Made by a program: the position numbers and the translations under genes. The notes below the pieces were generated by a model that was not told the origin of the DNA, searched no databases, and saw nothing but the letters and a program-made list of their open reading frames with translations. Source: Sesamum alatum (lineage: Eukaryota > Streptophyta > Magnoliopsida > Lamiales > Pedaliaceae). Taken from it: a stretch of 64,000 nt of DNA. Shown piece after piece: positions 47,636-61,170 of this stretch. Every line of letters starts with the position of its first letter. Position 1 is the stretch's first letter. The DNA is taken from contig JACGWO010000002.1 of NCBI GenBank assembly GCA_034509735.1, positions 44,719,702 through 44,783,701 on the forward strand, in the 5' to 3' direction.

Positions 47636-47861
47636 ATAAATGCAATTTACCCCCTTGTGATATAAAAAATAAACAAAAATATCCCTGTGAAAAAATAATT
47701 AGCAAATTACCTCCCTGTGTTTTGAGAAATGAAGCAAATTACCCCTCTATCAAGGAAAAACACAGGGGGTAATTAGCTTCATTTTAAGATCACAGGAGAT
47801 AATTTGCCAATTATTTTTTCACAGAAAAATTTTTGCTTATTTTTTATATTATAGGGCTAAA
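47636..47861. mobile_element. Foldback MITE with arms of about 110 bp
   Basis: The left arm (GCAATTTACCCCC, ATATAAAAAATAAACAAAAA, GTGAAAAAATAATTAGCAAA, ATGAAGCAAATTACCCC) is mirrored almost perfectly by the right arm. The centre is near 47750. It resembles the 2711-2976 element in its AAATTACC words. Target duplication not settled. Confidence 0.75.
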
Positions 47862-49950
47862 TATAATTGCGGGGTGACTTTTCCTCCATGTATATACCAA
47901 TTTTCATTCAAAGTAGAAGTTTCCAATACACTGTATTCCACAAACTTGAATAATAATCTATGGATAGTGGAGCAACTGATGTTTCCATTTCCTCTTTTCT
48001 TCTCTTTTAAAATTATACAGTGAGAATATTTTCCAAAGTTTGACTGAATTTTTGCTAGGAAAGATAGCATCGTTCTGGAAGGTGAACACCTTGGAAAATA
48101 ACTTGCAGGTGACGTTGGTGTAATTACATAATAATTGTAATTAATTTATTCTAGGTTCTAGAAGGGAAGCTACATGAATATTCGCTTCAACCTCATCCAA
48201 AATTTTAGATGATGTATATAAATACGTAAAATCTCTATCATAAAATACGAGTGTGTTAAAACAGGTCTATTAATACATGTATGTCATAAAGTGATTGGTG
48301 ACGAAATTCAACAGTAGTTGCATCCACTTCATCTAAGAATTCTAAACAAAAAGTTGTTTTTTTACGTTATTAATGTGAAATTTACAATTCTATCATAGTT
48401 TCTAGTATATCTCTTGTTGAGAAATTAATGCTATAAGAGTAAAGAACACAAAGATTTAACGAGGTTCGGCAATATGTCTACGTCTTCCGTTCGCTCGATG
48501 CGCTGCGCTCCTCTTGCTCACTCCGCTATACTCCAGCATCTGTCCTTTTTTTTGTATATGAGTCATACCTAACATCTCTAAATTAAATGAGTGGGTATTA
48601 TTAAAAAATAATAATATTTTAATTTGGTTATTATTCATTTCGATATAAGAAGGATAATTTTTAACAAAAGGGTATGAGATGGAGCTTGTTTTTCAAGTAC
48701 TCGTGACGAAGAAATAGGTCAGATGCCTTATTTGATTTCTAGTTTCTATGATCAAGAAAGTATCATTTGTGGAAAAATTGTAAAATTAATCCAAAGATTT
48801 AGGGTGATTTTAAACTTGACTTCATGTTTTATGGAATTTTAAGTTTAATTTTGTGTTCCATTAACAGTTATCCAAAGAGGTCAAAACATGATATAAAAAA
48901 AAATAAAAATAAAAAGAAAAAAAACCCTATCACTCACAGACGTTAAACCTGTATAACAAGGGAGAACCCACATAAAATCCACATGCACATGGATCGAAAA
49001 AATGATCAGCTGGTAGTTTTACTGTCTGTCAGTTGATGGGGGCTTTTTTGCAAAATTATGATTTTTTTGCAATTTTTAACGAAATATAGGGTTAAATTTA
49101 AAATTTTATAAAGTATGAGATCAAATTTAAAATGATCCTAAATTGTTAGACTAATTTTGCAATTTTACCTCTTATTCTTTGTATATGTCTGCTCAATCGG
49201 AATTTCTTCTGACAATTGAACTACCAAAAGTTGTCAATTGAAAAAATCAAAATCGGAACAGGAATAAACATCAAAGATACAAATTCCCAAACTATACTGT
49301 AATTGGAAAAATATACATTGTTTTAGCTCAAAAGGGATTTATCGATGAATACTCAAAATATGGGATTCATGGCCAAAAAAATCTGTCATGAGTGCACCAA
49401 TTAAAGCTTAAATTATTTTTCGGGTTTAATAGTAGAAAAATTATATGAAGTTAGGAAAAAATAAACAGATTCTATGAGTTAGTGGTCGGGTCATAATTCC
49501 ACATCCCTTCGCGCAAACTATTACAGTAAGTGTTAATATATTAAATATTAAATTAAATGATTATTTTTTTTAATAATTTATATTTAGATGAAGAAATAGT
49601 TTAACATGATTTCAAAGTTAATGATTTAGGTTCAAATCTCAATCCCCGTTTACAAAGAAATGTTTCACATACAAAATTTGTACGTGAGGGGGCTTGTTAA
49701 TATATTAAATATTAAATATTAAATTAATAATTGTTCTCTTTGAAAATTTAATTATCAATAAACATCATTTACAATATTACAAGACGACGTTTATCATGAT
49801 TTAATACATATAATTATTGATAATTTTAATTAAGAATTAACATTTTCTCACCCATTTTTTTCAAAGGGGTTTTTCCAAAATTGGTTTATTAAAGATTTGG
49901 AGTGGATAAAAGATACCGAAATTCCTAAAACAGAAAGCTAATTTTGAACC
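47862..49950. other. Spacer with an LTR-like fragment
   Basis: At about 48430-48545 the text AACACAAAGATTTAACGAGG followed by TTCGGC resembles a conserved piece of Copia-type LTRs, but no partner LTR or coding part was found. ATATTAAATATTAAAT repeats occur near 49535 and 49700. No gene is supported. Confidence 0.4.
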
Positions 49951-50176
49951 TTACATGGGCCGCAATCCTGGCCCAATAGAAAAGTGTAAGCCCAACTGAA
50001 AGCCCTATGCAGTGTAGCTTTGGGCTTGTAACCAACTAAAGTAACCAGCAAATCGCAACAGAAAACCATAACGACGTCGTGCGTATGCCCTAATTTTCGT
50101 CCCCAATTCCTAACTTAGGTTTAAATTTTCATCTATTGCACCAAAAATGGGTAGTTTACAGAATTCCTGGGCTCAG
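49951..50176 (+). pseudogene. Promoter-like region plus isolated first-exon remnant of an unidentified gene
   Basis: Several TGGGCC/GGCCCA/TTGGGCTT motifs (49957-50020) and the palindrome ACGACGTCGT (50071-50080) form a cluster like that of housekeeping promoters. An ATG at 50147 encodes MGSLQNSWAQ and stops at a good donor, CAG/GTGGGA (50176/50177), but no downstream exon precedes the 3' end of the convergent ABC transporter. It looks like the 5' end of a gene cut off from its body. The gene is not identified. Confidence 0.35.
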
Positions 50177-50525
50177 GTGGGATACATGGTTTTTATTGCA
50201 TTTTTATGAAGCACAAAGATTGAGTTAACGATACATTTGAATTGATGAATTTGAATTTGATAGAAGAATTTGAAGAAACTGTTTCGACTCGATTTCAAAT
50301 GACTCCATTTTCCACCGTAGGAAATACACTTCGATTAACTGCAAACATAAAGACCTAGCACACTTTGATGTTCTAATATTTTACATAAGAAGCAAATATC
50401 GTTGAACTTAATTATACAATGCACATATTCAAGATTTCCTATACAAAACCTGAAACCTCTTGTTACCTTGAAAAGCATAAATGCCTAGAGAACACAGTGT
50501 CTCAGGAAGTTGGAAGAAACTGTTT
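50177..50525. other. Short spacer and 3' UTR of the ABC transporter
   Basis: Probably the minus-strand 3' UTR of the ABC transporter gene. No further gene was recognised. Confidence 0.4.
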
Positions 50526-53500
50526 TTATCTCCTCTGGAAGTTGAATGTCCTGATGGAGTAGGCAAAGATGAAAGTGAAAAGAACAACGAATCCGAGGAG
50601 TATGGCCGCGACTGCTCCAAGCATGTCGCGTTTGAACCCAAAGTAACTTCTCAAGAAGTCTTCCACTGTCTCTCCAGTTTCCATCACATCTTGAATTTCT
50701 CCGAATTGTGTAATAATGAAACCGTACAAGGTGTAAGCGACGGGGGTTACCCAGTAGTACCATCTCCACCACACAGGCATTCTCTGTTATTCACATTTGT
50801 TTACACAAGTCATTTTGATGTGTTTTATTTATACTAAAAACTAATGCACAGAAATGATGATGTCTGCAGAACTTACCGGTCGTGGGACGATGAATCCTGA
50901 GAACAGATTCCAGATTGCATAGAAGAAAGAAGAGATAATGGCTGCGACGTTGTGGTTAGGAGTGACGGCTACAGTCATCATACCATAGAGGACAAAGTAC
51001 AGTAATGAGAAGAACAAGAAGTATATGAACCAGAAGAATTTTTCAGCTGTCCAGTCGAATCCCATCATTGAGTAGACAATGAGACCGTATACAAGGGATT
51101 GTACAAAGACGTAAGGAATCTCAATGAGAAACTGCAAGAGAAAAAACTTGTTGTTAAGTTACTCTGAACGTCAAATGCTGAAAAATTCACACATGTTGAG
51201 GTGCTTAATAGTCTGTAACCACTCACTTGTGAGAATGCATATGGTAAAGCTGAATACATTCCAGCTGCTCTTTCTCTGTAAAAGACGGTTCGTTCAATGG
51301 CCACCACAGGTTGAACTGTCGAACCATATTGGAACCCTAAAAAGTTGATCGCAGCATACATAGAACCCATGGCATTGAAGAGATCTTGTTGAGTTTTCCT
51401 GCAGTTCATGACATCCAAAGAAAATTAGCACAGAACTAAATCAGAAGAGTATTCCAATGTATGACAAGTTTGTTAGCTTTTTTAGTGTACTTACCATCTA
51501 GAGCCGAGATCCCAGAACATTGTCCCAAATATAAGGGCTATGAAGGTTGTGAATACAAATCTTACGGCTGAATAAGGAGGATTCCGCCAGTATGACCAGT
51601 GTTGTTTCCACAGGCAAGCAAAGCATTGGGTGAGGAAAGATTGTGAATATTTAGTTGGGAAATATAGGTCTTTTGTGCCCGGGCGGGGGACGCTTAATTC
51701 CTTGATGAGGGCTTTGTTCCTCCTGCAATTTTTTTTACATAATCAAGATTATTAGCATATTGTGGAACGAGTATGATTACTTCATGATCATGGAATTCAA
51801 CTTACGTGTATAAGTCTGAGTTCCTGTAGTACTCAGTAAAGTCGACCCCCAAGAGTAGTTCTTGTGCTGATGTAGTGACTTCCAACATCCAGGTAGCTGG
51901 ATTGTAACCGTCTTTAATCTTTGGTACTCCTTCAACACCTTCAAAGTACTTGATCAGATGAGTTGAGTGTCTACCCAATGGTCCAACATATATTTCTTGT
52001 CCTCCTCGTTTCATCAAAAATAGCTGCAAATTTGTGTTATGTTAGCAACCCTATGATGCAAGGAAGAAATATCAAATATCTGGTTTAAATTTTTCACATA
52101 TATACCTCATCAAATGCTTCAAATATGTCAATGCTAGGTTGATGGATTGTGCACACTACAGTTCTTCCTGTGTTCACGGTGTTCCTGACCGTTCTCATCA
52201 CGATTGCAGCAGCTCTTGCATCAAGCCCTGAAGTTGGCTCATCCATGAAGATAATTGAAGGGTTAGCTACAAGTTCAACGGCAATTGTAAGCCTTTTTCG
52301 CTGCTCTGTAGAGAGACCATTGACCCCTGGCAACCCAACGAGTGATTCTCTCAAAGGGGTAAGTTCTACAAGTTCCATTACCTCATCAATGAACATCTGT
52401 AATTAAGCAGAAGAGGGAAGTTAATAATATTACTCATCAAGTCTCAATATGAGATTCAAGAAAATAAACTATAAGATGATTTCTGAATTACAAACCTTTC
52501 GAGTGTCTGCATCAACTTCTCGTGGCAACCTCAACCAAGCTGAGTAAACGAGGGACTCATAAACCGTAACATTTGGAGAATGGATGTCGTTCTGCTCACA
52601 GTATCCTGAAATCCTAGCAAATGTTGCCTGGTTCTTTGGATACCCTGAGATTGTGATATTACCCTCAATATATCCCCCTGTTTTTCTTCCAGCTAAAACA
52701 TCCATCAAAGTCGTTTTACCAGCTCCACTAACTCCCATCAAAGCTGTAAGAACGCCAGGCCTGAAAGCTCCACTTATACCCTTCAAGAGTTCCAATTTAT
52801 CATCGGTGGCACCTTGAGCTTTCATTTCCTGTCAGTCAAAACAGTTGTTAAACGATTGATTGATCTCATGCATGCTCTGAACACAAATTTATACCGGTTT
52901 GCTTTATTACAACATTTTAACTTGGACAAACCTCTGGCATGTCAACAGAGTATCTGACGTCTTCAAATGTGATGGAATGTGGTTCAAATGGAAGAATCAT
53001 TCCTCTCTTTCGATTCTCGTCGACTTCAATGGCATCTGTTCTTGCAGATGAGGATCCAGAGGAGATGCTTCTCCTTCTACTAGCACCCTGAGCTGAAACT
53101 CGGCCAACAGAACCACCCTTCTGCGCATCTTCAGTTTCTTTTGGCAATACAGCTTGAGGCTTCTCAAAAGCTGTAGTAGTTTTTAACATTGTTAAATGCT
53201 GAATGTAGTTGTACTATATAAAGAAAGAGAATGAACAGAAGGTAATGTAGTAGAAAAACTCACGGTCGAGGAATGTAAGACACAGAAGGTAGAGGAAGTT
53301 GAATAGCCATACGAACCCAAAGCACGCCCCGACTCCTATCCAATACCAGTATGCTTCAGGAAAGAACCCTCTAGACTGCATCACAAGGACTCCCAACTTG
53401 GTCCCATTCACCATCTATGAATCGAAAACGAAAAATTAAAATCATGATTAATATTGTATATCAGATGTAAAACATGAGAATATATAATCTGAAATCAAGA

Positions 53501-56500
53501 TCGATGCATCGACTTACTTTACTCCAACTGTGTCCCGTGAATTCGTTAACAAGAATTGCATTCTGAGCATACATCAGAGGTGAGGACCAGTAACCCCACA
53601 ACCACCATTTCTTTACATCCTCTGCATTATCAGTTGAAAAATGTATTCAGAAACTGGACACAATTTTTAGTTTAAATGTGAGATAGATATGAACATTTGA
53701 TCCTCGTTTCATACTTCGTGACAGGACAAAGCCACCTAATGCGAAAAGCAGGAGCAGTGCAAATAAGCCAAATGTATTTGCAACAATCATGTTCCTGCCG
53801 GCTGCTCCAATAAATCTGAACAATGCGGATGCTGACTGGTGAACTAATAAAAGCAGCAGATACTGCTTCATTAGCCTGCAATGAAGTTTCTTGATCAGTA
53901 ATTTATATTTGAACAAGCGGCAAAATAATTTGTCCGAGGCGGTGATTTGTAACGCGTACCTTCCTACATTAGGATCAAACCCGATGACATAGTATGTGAT
54001 AAACGTCCATATAGCAACTTCAATGAAGGTGATCGGAATTTTCAGGATCCACGAGGGAATACCATATGCCCATGCAGGAAAAAAATACATATCCCTTTGT
54101 TTGTAGAAGACCGGAAGCTTGTAAATTGTCATTGCAAGCTCCGACATTCCATTGAACATGACCATAATGACAGAGAAAAATAGAGCACCGACGTATATCC
54201 CTCCATCTTCTATATTATCTTTATCCATCTTAACCCGAATGAAGAGTGTCATGGCGATAATTGTCATCACAATAAGCTGAAAGCAAACATCAGAAAAATA
54301 CTGTCAGCAATTTTTTTCAACTAATTTGAGCTTAACAGGATTGAAGCTCACAAAAACTTGCCTGGAAGAGCTTAAAGAAATAGACAAATGAGTTTCTCTT
54401 CATCAACAAGAGTTCTCGGTCTGTGCAGGCTTTCAGGAGTTCTTTCCTTCCAAGACCATACTTTTGTGTTGTCAAAGCGGCAGGATGGCTTTTGGTCTTA
54501 TCAAATGGAACTGCAAGCTCGTCCCCAAGCCTCCGGCCAACAACATACGATTGGAATGCCTCTGCAAATTCGCTAACTGAAATGAAGCGGTAAGGCTCAT
54601 CTCTACGTGCCCAGTATTGTTGCTGATCTTTCTTCGACGTTACCTGCATATTAGTTTAATTTATCATTAGAGCCAACAAAAATTAAGTGCACACATTGAA
54701 GGGGTAGCCAGTTTATGTTTCTTTTGCTTACCTCTTGCAAGAAATCAGCCACTCCTTTTCTTTCTGGACATTTGAAGCCCATGGACTCAAAAAAGTCGAG
54801 CACGCTTTCTCTAGGACCATGATAAACAACCTGACCATCGGCCAAGAGCACAATGTCATCGAACAGATCATAGGTCTCGGGTGCTGGCTGGAGCAATGAG
54901 ATAAAAGCAGTTCCCTTCATAATGTGGACATATTGTCGAAGCATATTGACAATTTGGTACGTCGTGGAACTATCCAGCCCTGTCGATATCTCATCCATGA
55001 AAAGTGCCTTAGCCGGTCCAACAATCATTTCTCCTGTGATTATTCACACATAAAAAAGTTCAGCATCCATTGAACAAGTTCTTATTTCATGTTAGTGCAT
55101 GAATATTTTAGTTTGGTTTTACCGGTCGTGACACGTTTTTTCTGCCCTCCAGAAATTCCCCTTATCATTTCATCTCCAACCAACGTATCAGCACAAACGT
55201 CGAGTCCCAGAACCTTGATAACGTAGTCCGTGACAACATTTGCCGCGTCTCCTTCAGTGGCTGCCGCCTGTATTATTCGAAACAAGCAAGATTAAACTTC
55301 ATACTTCAGAAGACTGATTCTTGTAGACATATTCGAGAACTATCTTTTCATATCAAAACTGTTAATTTTAGACTAGCAAAACTGCAATTTCACTCTGTAT
55401 AACGAAATGGAATGTTGATAAGAACTTAAAATGGTGAAATCGTGCTGCAAATTAATCAAGTTTGTCGAGTTCTGCTTAATTACTTCATCAAGTCTGCGTC
55501 TATGTTATTTTGGCAATTATACTAAGTTATTACTGACTCTGTTTTAGATTTTCCCTTTGTCTATTAAATTCACTTGTTTGTTTCTGCACACATCACAATA
55601 ATTGCAAGAAACAAACAAGATTTGTCACTTTCTGTTCTTTTCTCTTCATTGTTTTTTATCTGATCGAATTTTCTATTACAAATATTATTTTATCTTCTAC
55701 TTCATTTATTATACACATATCACGTGTATGATTATGACCTCATATATTTTTATTTAGGAAAAAATTTAAAATATGATTTATAACAGAAAATTCAACGGAC
55801 CTCATATATTTTTATTCAAGAAAGAATTTAAAATATGATTTGTAACAGAAAATTCAATCGAATCTTTTATATTTCTTTTGTTTATGATAAGTGATTTGTC
55901 ACTTTCTTGAAAAGAAAACTTGTAAATATGTTGGTTATTTAAGTAGCATTATCTCTTAAACGAACAGATTAGGAAGATATTATTAATATTAAAATGCAGA
56001 AACAGACAGCATCAGTACTCTGGCAAGAAAAGTCAGCTCAAGTAAAAATATTTAATAATATTCTCTTTTACCTTCATGTAGATATCAACATCAGGATCTG
56101 GTTTGATATTCGCTGCTTTCTCTCTCCTTGACAATTCTGCCAGCATCTCTGATCAAATCAAAATTCCACCACCAAATCTGTCAGTAAACTAAAATAAACA
56201 ATCCAAGAATTCAACTTAAGAATTTTCAAAGTGCATAAAAATATATTCAGCAACTGTACGAACCGTAGCGTGAGCCGACCCCCTGGCATCTCGCGGAAAA
56301 AGCCAACGTTTCTCTGACAGTCATTTCTCCAATATGGAGATCATGCTGGCTGATGTACGCCGCAGTTCTCTGGGGTATAAATTCTTCCATTCCATGTCCG
56401 TTATAAGTCACCCTTCCTGAAACCTGGTGAATATATTCATGAGTTAGAATCGGGTTTCTTACATGCATGTTTTCATGGAAGATTTGATCGTTTATGAAGA

Positions 56501-57356
56501 AATATTTGAAGTTGTTTGTTATTTACTTTTAGAGTTGGATCAAGCTTTCCGGCCAAAGCCAAGAGAAGGGTTGTCTTTCCGGAACTGGGAGGACCTAAAA
56601 GCAAGGTCATCCTGCAGGGTTTGATGATTCCACTCACATCCTTAAGAATCGTGAAAGGTTTCTTTCTGCTTGGAAGTATATGCAGAGAATTTAAAAATCC
56701 CTGAAAAGAAAGACGAATATGAACTAAATTCAGGAGCCCTTTTCAGCAAGATTATTGCAGAAAACACGATATATACGTGTCTGTGTGTGTGTGTTACCTC
56801 AACCATGTTGATGTTGAAGTTGATAAAAGTAGGGAGAGCCCTGCTTGCACCGTAGGCTTCTGCATCGATATTCAGATGCTCATATCTCACTTCAATCGTT
56901 GGCATATCAATCCCGACCCTGGAGAACGAAATCGACAGGAATGATGAACTCCGAACCCATGATTTTTAGGAAGAAAAGAAAAAAGAAAGTCAACGGAAAA
57001 TACCTGTCAATTCTGTTCCTGAGCTTTAACAAGAACTTCTCATTGTCATCTTCCACAGTATTCACCAGTCTCTCCACCAAGTTCTTCTTGTCCTGGAACC
57101 CAAGATTCTCAACATCAACCTCGTTCGCGCCTTTTGATCCGAACAGCAGGCCTTTCTTGAGACGATCGAAAGTGGGCAACTTTTCCAGGGCGGCCCATTT
57201 CAAGGCCTCTTCATCGTCCTCTTCCCGCGACGACCGCGAGAAGACTTCAATCCCTGTGTTTCTCCATATGCTTGAGCTGTTCGCCCTGAAACTGGAGGTC
57301 CGTTTGCTGGTTGCTCTTAAGCTACTACTAGCTTTATAAAGGTCACCAGCGTCCAT
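50526..57356 (-). CDS. Full-size ABCG (PDR-type) ABC transporter, 1446 aa, 20 exons
   Basis: Exons: 57356-57004, 56918-56798, 56700-56527, 56423-56264, 56148-56072, 55267-55123, 55033-54732, 54643-54362, 54276-53960, 53875-53715, 53621-53518, 53414-53264, 53170-52932, 52828-52496, 52396-52106, 52023-51806, 51722-51495, 51398-51227, 51131-50877, 50783-50526. All join in frame to about 1446 residues, the family's full length, in the order NBD1-TMD1-NBD2-TMD2. NBD1 has Walker [10 protein letters not shown] (about 194-202), signature ISGGQ (333-337) and [15 protein letters not shown]2 has GVSGAGKTT (894-902), LSTEQ (1001-1005) and [12 protein letters not shown]. The C-terminus is FNFQRR. Such transporters sit in the plasma membrane and export terpenoids, hormones or toxic compounds; it resembles the NtPDR1/ABCG40 group. 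Intron 8 is of GC-AG type. A TATA-like sequence lies at 57562-57573. No defect. Confidence 0.95.
55739..55860. repeat. Tandem duplication of about 60 bp within intron 5 of the ABC transporter gene
   Basis: The unit CCTCATATATTTTTATTTAG followed by AATTTAAAATATGATTT and AACAGAAAATTCAA occurs twice (about 55739-55797 and 55800-55858) with few differences. It lies in the long fifth intron (about 800 bp) and does not affect coding. Confidence 0.8.
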
Positions 57357-57574
57357 TTCCTAAACCTTTCCAGCAGCAATACTGCTGAATCTGTACACCC
57401 TTTATCCTGATTGAAACGCCGGAAAGATCTCTGCTCCCTGGAGGGATATTGAGAGATGATCCAACGATGTATGAATTAGCTGTTTTCTGGGTGTTATTGC
57501 AATATAAAAAGAATGGAAAAATGGTAATGTAGCTGCAGGTTTGTGAAGATTAATATATAAGGTTTATATAGGTG

Positions 57575-60492
57575 TGCATGTTGGAGTAGTGAAGGCGGCT
57601 TTGAATTTTCAAATATTGGGTTTTCTTTTCTCCATTGGAATGATTAAAGAGATTTCTCAGAAGTCGGGACATGCCACCTTCTCTGACCCTTCATCACTTA
57701 TTATATAAAAATATGAAAATCGAAAAAGTTAAAAAATTATTAGATTTTTTTTTATTTTAATTTTTTTAAAGTGAGAGCGATAAATATTCTTAATCGAACT
57801 AATTTTGTTGAGAAAGTCTTGGCATGCGATCCTCAAACTTTTGAAGTTTTAGATTCGCCCTCGAGATTTCAGATTTTAGGAGAATTAATATCCAGTTCAT
57901 AAAGTCTCAATATAAAACATTTTTCATGATTATGTTTTTCTGTTATAAGGAGTGTTGCTTTTTAATCTTATCTTAAAATAAACGATTAAATTATTTGGAT
58001 AAAATGAGATCATAAATTTTATATGATATTAGTAATTTCAAATTTGTAATATGAATAAATTTTGCTTATTTTATAAGGAATTTATAAGTTCCTTATAACA
58101 TTTTATTATTTTAAGTTTTTTATGAAATTATTTTTCTAAAAAGAACTACTATACATTTTACAACAGCTTGTACATTCCTATACATTTTATGGAATATTTT
58201 TTTGAAAAAAAAAACTTAAAATGTCATCAAATACCCTTTAATTCAACGAGGAAATAAATTATTGCACCTTCAAAAAGTATTAATTCTTTCTGTAGAAATG
58301 TACTAATTTCACTAAATTTAGATTAGGAGACTTCACACTCAAGTAAAGAAGACTAGAAAAAAGAAAAGGAAGATTACACACTTATTTCTAGTACAAAAAG
58401 AATATTTTCTTTTCTATATTTTGATGACAGAAGATTTCATACATAAGTGAAAAGCAAAAAAAGGTACTACGGACAAACTTTCTTGTTTGTTTGTATTGAA
58501 AATGGCAGAGATACAAAAACTAGCTAGTGTCATCAGTCTATCTTCACAGTGAAAAAAACTAACAAAATGAAATTATTCCAACCAAATTTTACTTCTTTAA
58601 CAGTCAAAAAAATAAAAAATGATAAAATAAGGGTAAGCAATTCAAGTATACTTTAAACACATGACAAGTGTCAAACCAAGAATTATCTTTCTTGTATTCA
58701 GCCAAAAAATTCTTCTTACAATGATTCGAAAGCCTATTTATTAAACACGAGATTTAATAAAGGTGGTGTATTATCACGTTTATCCCACAATTAGTTGTCT
58801 ACATATAGACAACCATACTCGTCCCTTGCTCAAATTTAGTAAATATATACAAATGCATGATTTTCCTTTATTTTTTTAAACGTAAATTATATTGACACTC
58901 TGGAGGGTAGGTCAAAATGCACAAACACCTATTACTTTTTATAAAATTACAATTACACCTCATGAGGGGTGTTAGTGTAATATTTTTCAGAAAGTGTTTG
59001 TATAAGCTTTATCTCTAAATAGGAGATAGTGTTGTAATTACATTTATAATCTTAGAGATGGAACTATAATTTTACCAAAAATATAAATACTTGTGTGTTT
59101 TATCATAATATTAAGCAGGGATGAATATAAAACAAAAACTCTAAGAAATTGCATTTGAGGGCTTGGCCGTTGAATGATTGGCAGTCTGGGCCCATTATTC
59201 CACGTGATTGACTACATTTTCATTTTTCTTGTTTGCGTTGGGGAAGGGGGTGTTGAGGGTGGGTGGGGGTATATTTACAAAAATATCCTCCAATCTAAAT
59301 CTTGTCTGTGTTTAACTGATTGTATGATCCCTGACTTCAACCAAATTGCCTTTTTTTAATGAACAATGATCATCATACGCCAACTAATTCATCAACATTC
59401 ACAATAAATTACAATTTTCAACTGATATTAATAAATTAAGCAATACATCAATTTTATTAATAAACTCGCATTATCTGATATTTTCACATACAATTCATAA
59501 ATTTAACAAAAAAAAAACCGTTTGTGATGAAATTTTTATTTAGATTATTGTATAAATATGAAAGCGATAAGGCTATTTAAAAAGAGAAAACATCACATGA
59601 AAAACAAAAAAATATTTTTAATAACAATTAAACAACTAGTTTTTGTACGTTGAATAGAAGTAGCCCTTACATCACATAAATTATATTATTATTATTTTCT
59701 TTTTATATCATAAGAGTGTGAAGATGAGAAGCAAAACCATTTAAATAAATGCAAAGACTTGCACAATACTTTATGATTTCTGGTCTTTTATGTTTTAATG
59801 TTTTTTACTTGCACAAAATTGCCAGCTTTTTGTGATCTTCCAGAAGAGAAGATATTGGTGTGAATTCAAATACAAATATTTTGTTTGAATTTTTACAAAT
59901 TCAACCCACCCCAAGTTTATTTATTGCCCAGTCAGTCTACTTTGAACTTAAAATGTGCTGAATACATACATGTGAGTCAAGTTTGAGGTTGTCAATTTTA
60001 AATTTAATGCAGAAGGAAGGAATTCAATATTTCATCAAATATTGTTGATTGTGTACCTTTTCAATTTGACCTTTATTTTCTTTTATAAATTTGTTCTAAT
60101 AATGATATCATTTTCTGCTCTATATATGTTCAAACAAAATAAAAAATATAATTTATTATTAAAAAATACTACCTGATACGGTTACAAATATTTTGTCTTT
60201 ATTTGAAAAATTATCCATACCTTATAAAAACTGAATATTTGACGAATTTAGTATTGTCTTACTGGGTTAATAATTTCTCCTATAAGCACTGCAAAAAGCG
60301 TGCTGAATGAAGCGATTTTGCAGCTGTAAGAGAACAACTCTTTTTTCTGGAAGCACTGACTTCACTTCAAACCAACTCGTGTGTTTCTCACACTTTTCAA
60401 GTTTCTTGTGATCTGATGGGAAACATGGAGGAGGGAAGCTCTATTACGTATGTGCTCAAATCAGCACCAACAGTTCGTATAATATAAAAATT
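57575..60492. other. Long spacer upstream of the ABC transporter
   Basis: AT-rich and gene-free as far as can be seen. The first few hundred bases probably hold the ABC transporter promoter. No bounded transposon was identified; the CACCTC...GAGGTGTAAT words near 58890-58970 suggest an old MITE remnant. Confidence 0.4.
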
Positions 60493-61170
60493 AGAGATAA
60501 TTATTATATTTACGTTCCTTGATTTACGATTTATTTACACAAATCACTACATATACACTCATCAGAAATATAAATATCATTTACACAAACTACTTCTAAT
60601 TTTCGAAAAAATTACATATACACTCCTAAAAAACGTAAATATTATTACACATCCTTATTTTTTACTATCATGGGTAGTTTTGGGGGTAAATTACATTTTT
60701 GATCCCATAAGTGGGCCCGATTCTAATTTTAGTCCCACAATGTCAACCATTCGCGAATTACGTCCCATAAGTGGTTTTTTTTTTCCAATTTCCGGACTCA
60801 TTGGGATTTCCGTTAATGAAGTTAACGGAAGTTTGTTTCTCTGTTAAGTGGATCGATTTTGGAGGAAAATTGACCATAATTCAACTACTTTTGGAGGGAA
60901 ATTGACCCACTTCTTCTTCCTCTTATAAGAACTCATTTATTTCTTATTTCCTCCATATTTACCAACAAACAAAACTTAAAATGACTGCAATTTCTTTATA
61001 TATAATATATTTCTGTTTTCATTTGTACCAATCAAATTTTTCGATAGAAAAAAAAACAGGAACACATTGGGGATTTCCGTTAATAAAGTTTTTGTAATTA
61101 TGTAAAATTATGTAAAAGATATGGGTCATTTGTGTACATAGATTATATGTGTAAATGTAATTATACCTTA
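60493..61170. mobile_element. Decayed composite MITE (one element inside another)
   Basis: The outer left end (GATAATTATTATATTTACG...) and right end (...TGTAAATGTAATTATACCTT) are inverted repeats like those of the 4182-4421 element. Inside, from about 60679, a second element begins (GGGGGTAAATTACATTTTTG, CCCATAAGTGG, TTTCCGTTAATGAAGTTAAC). It ends near 61085, where GGGATTTCCGTTAATAAAGT repeats. Borders are approximate. Confidence 0.45.
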
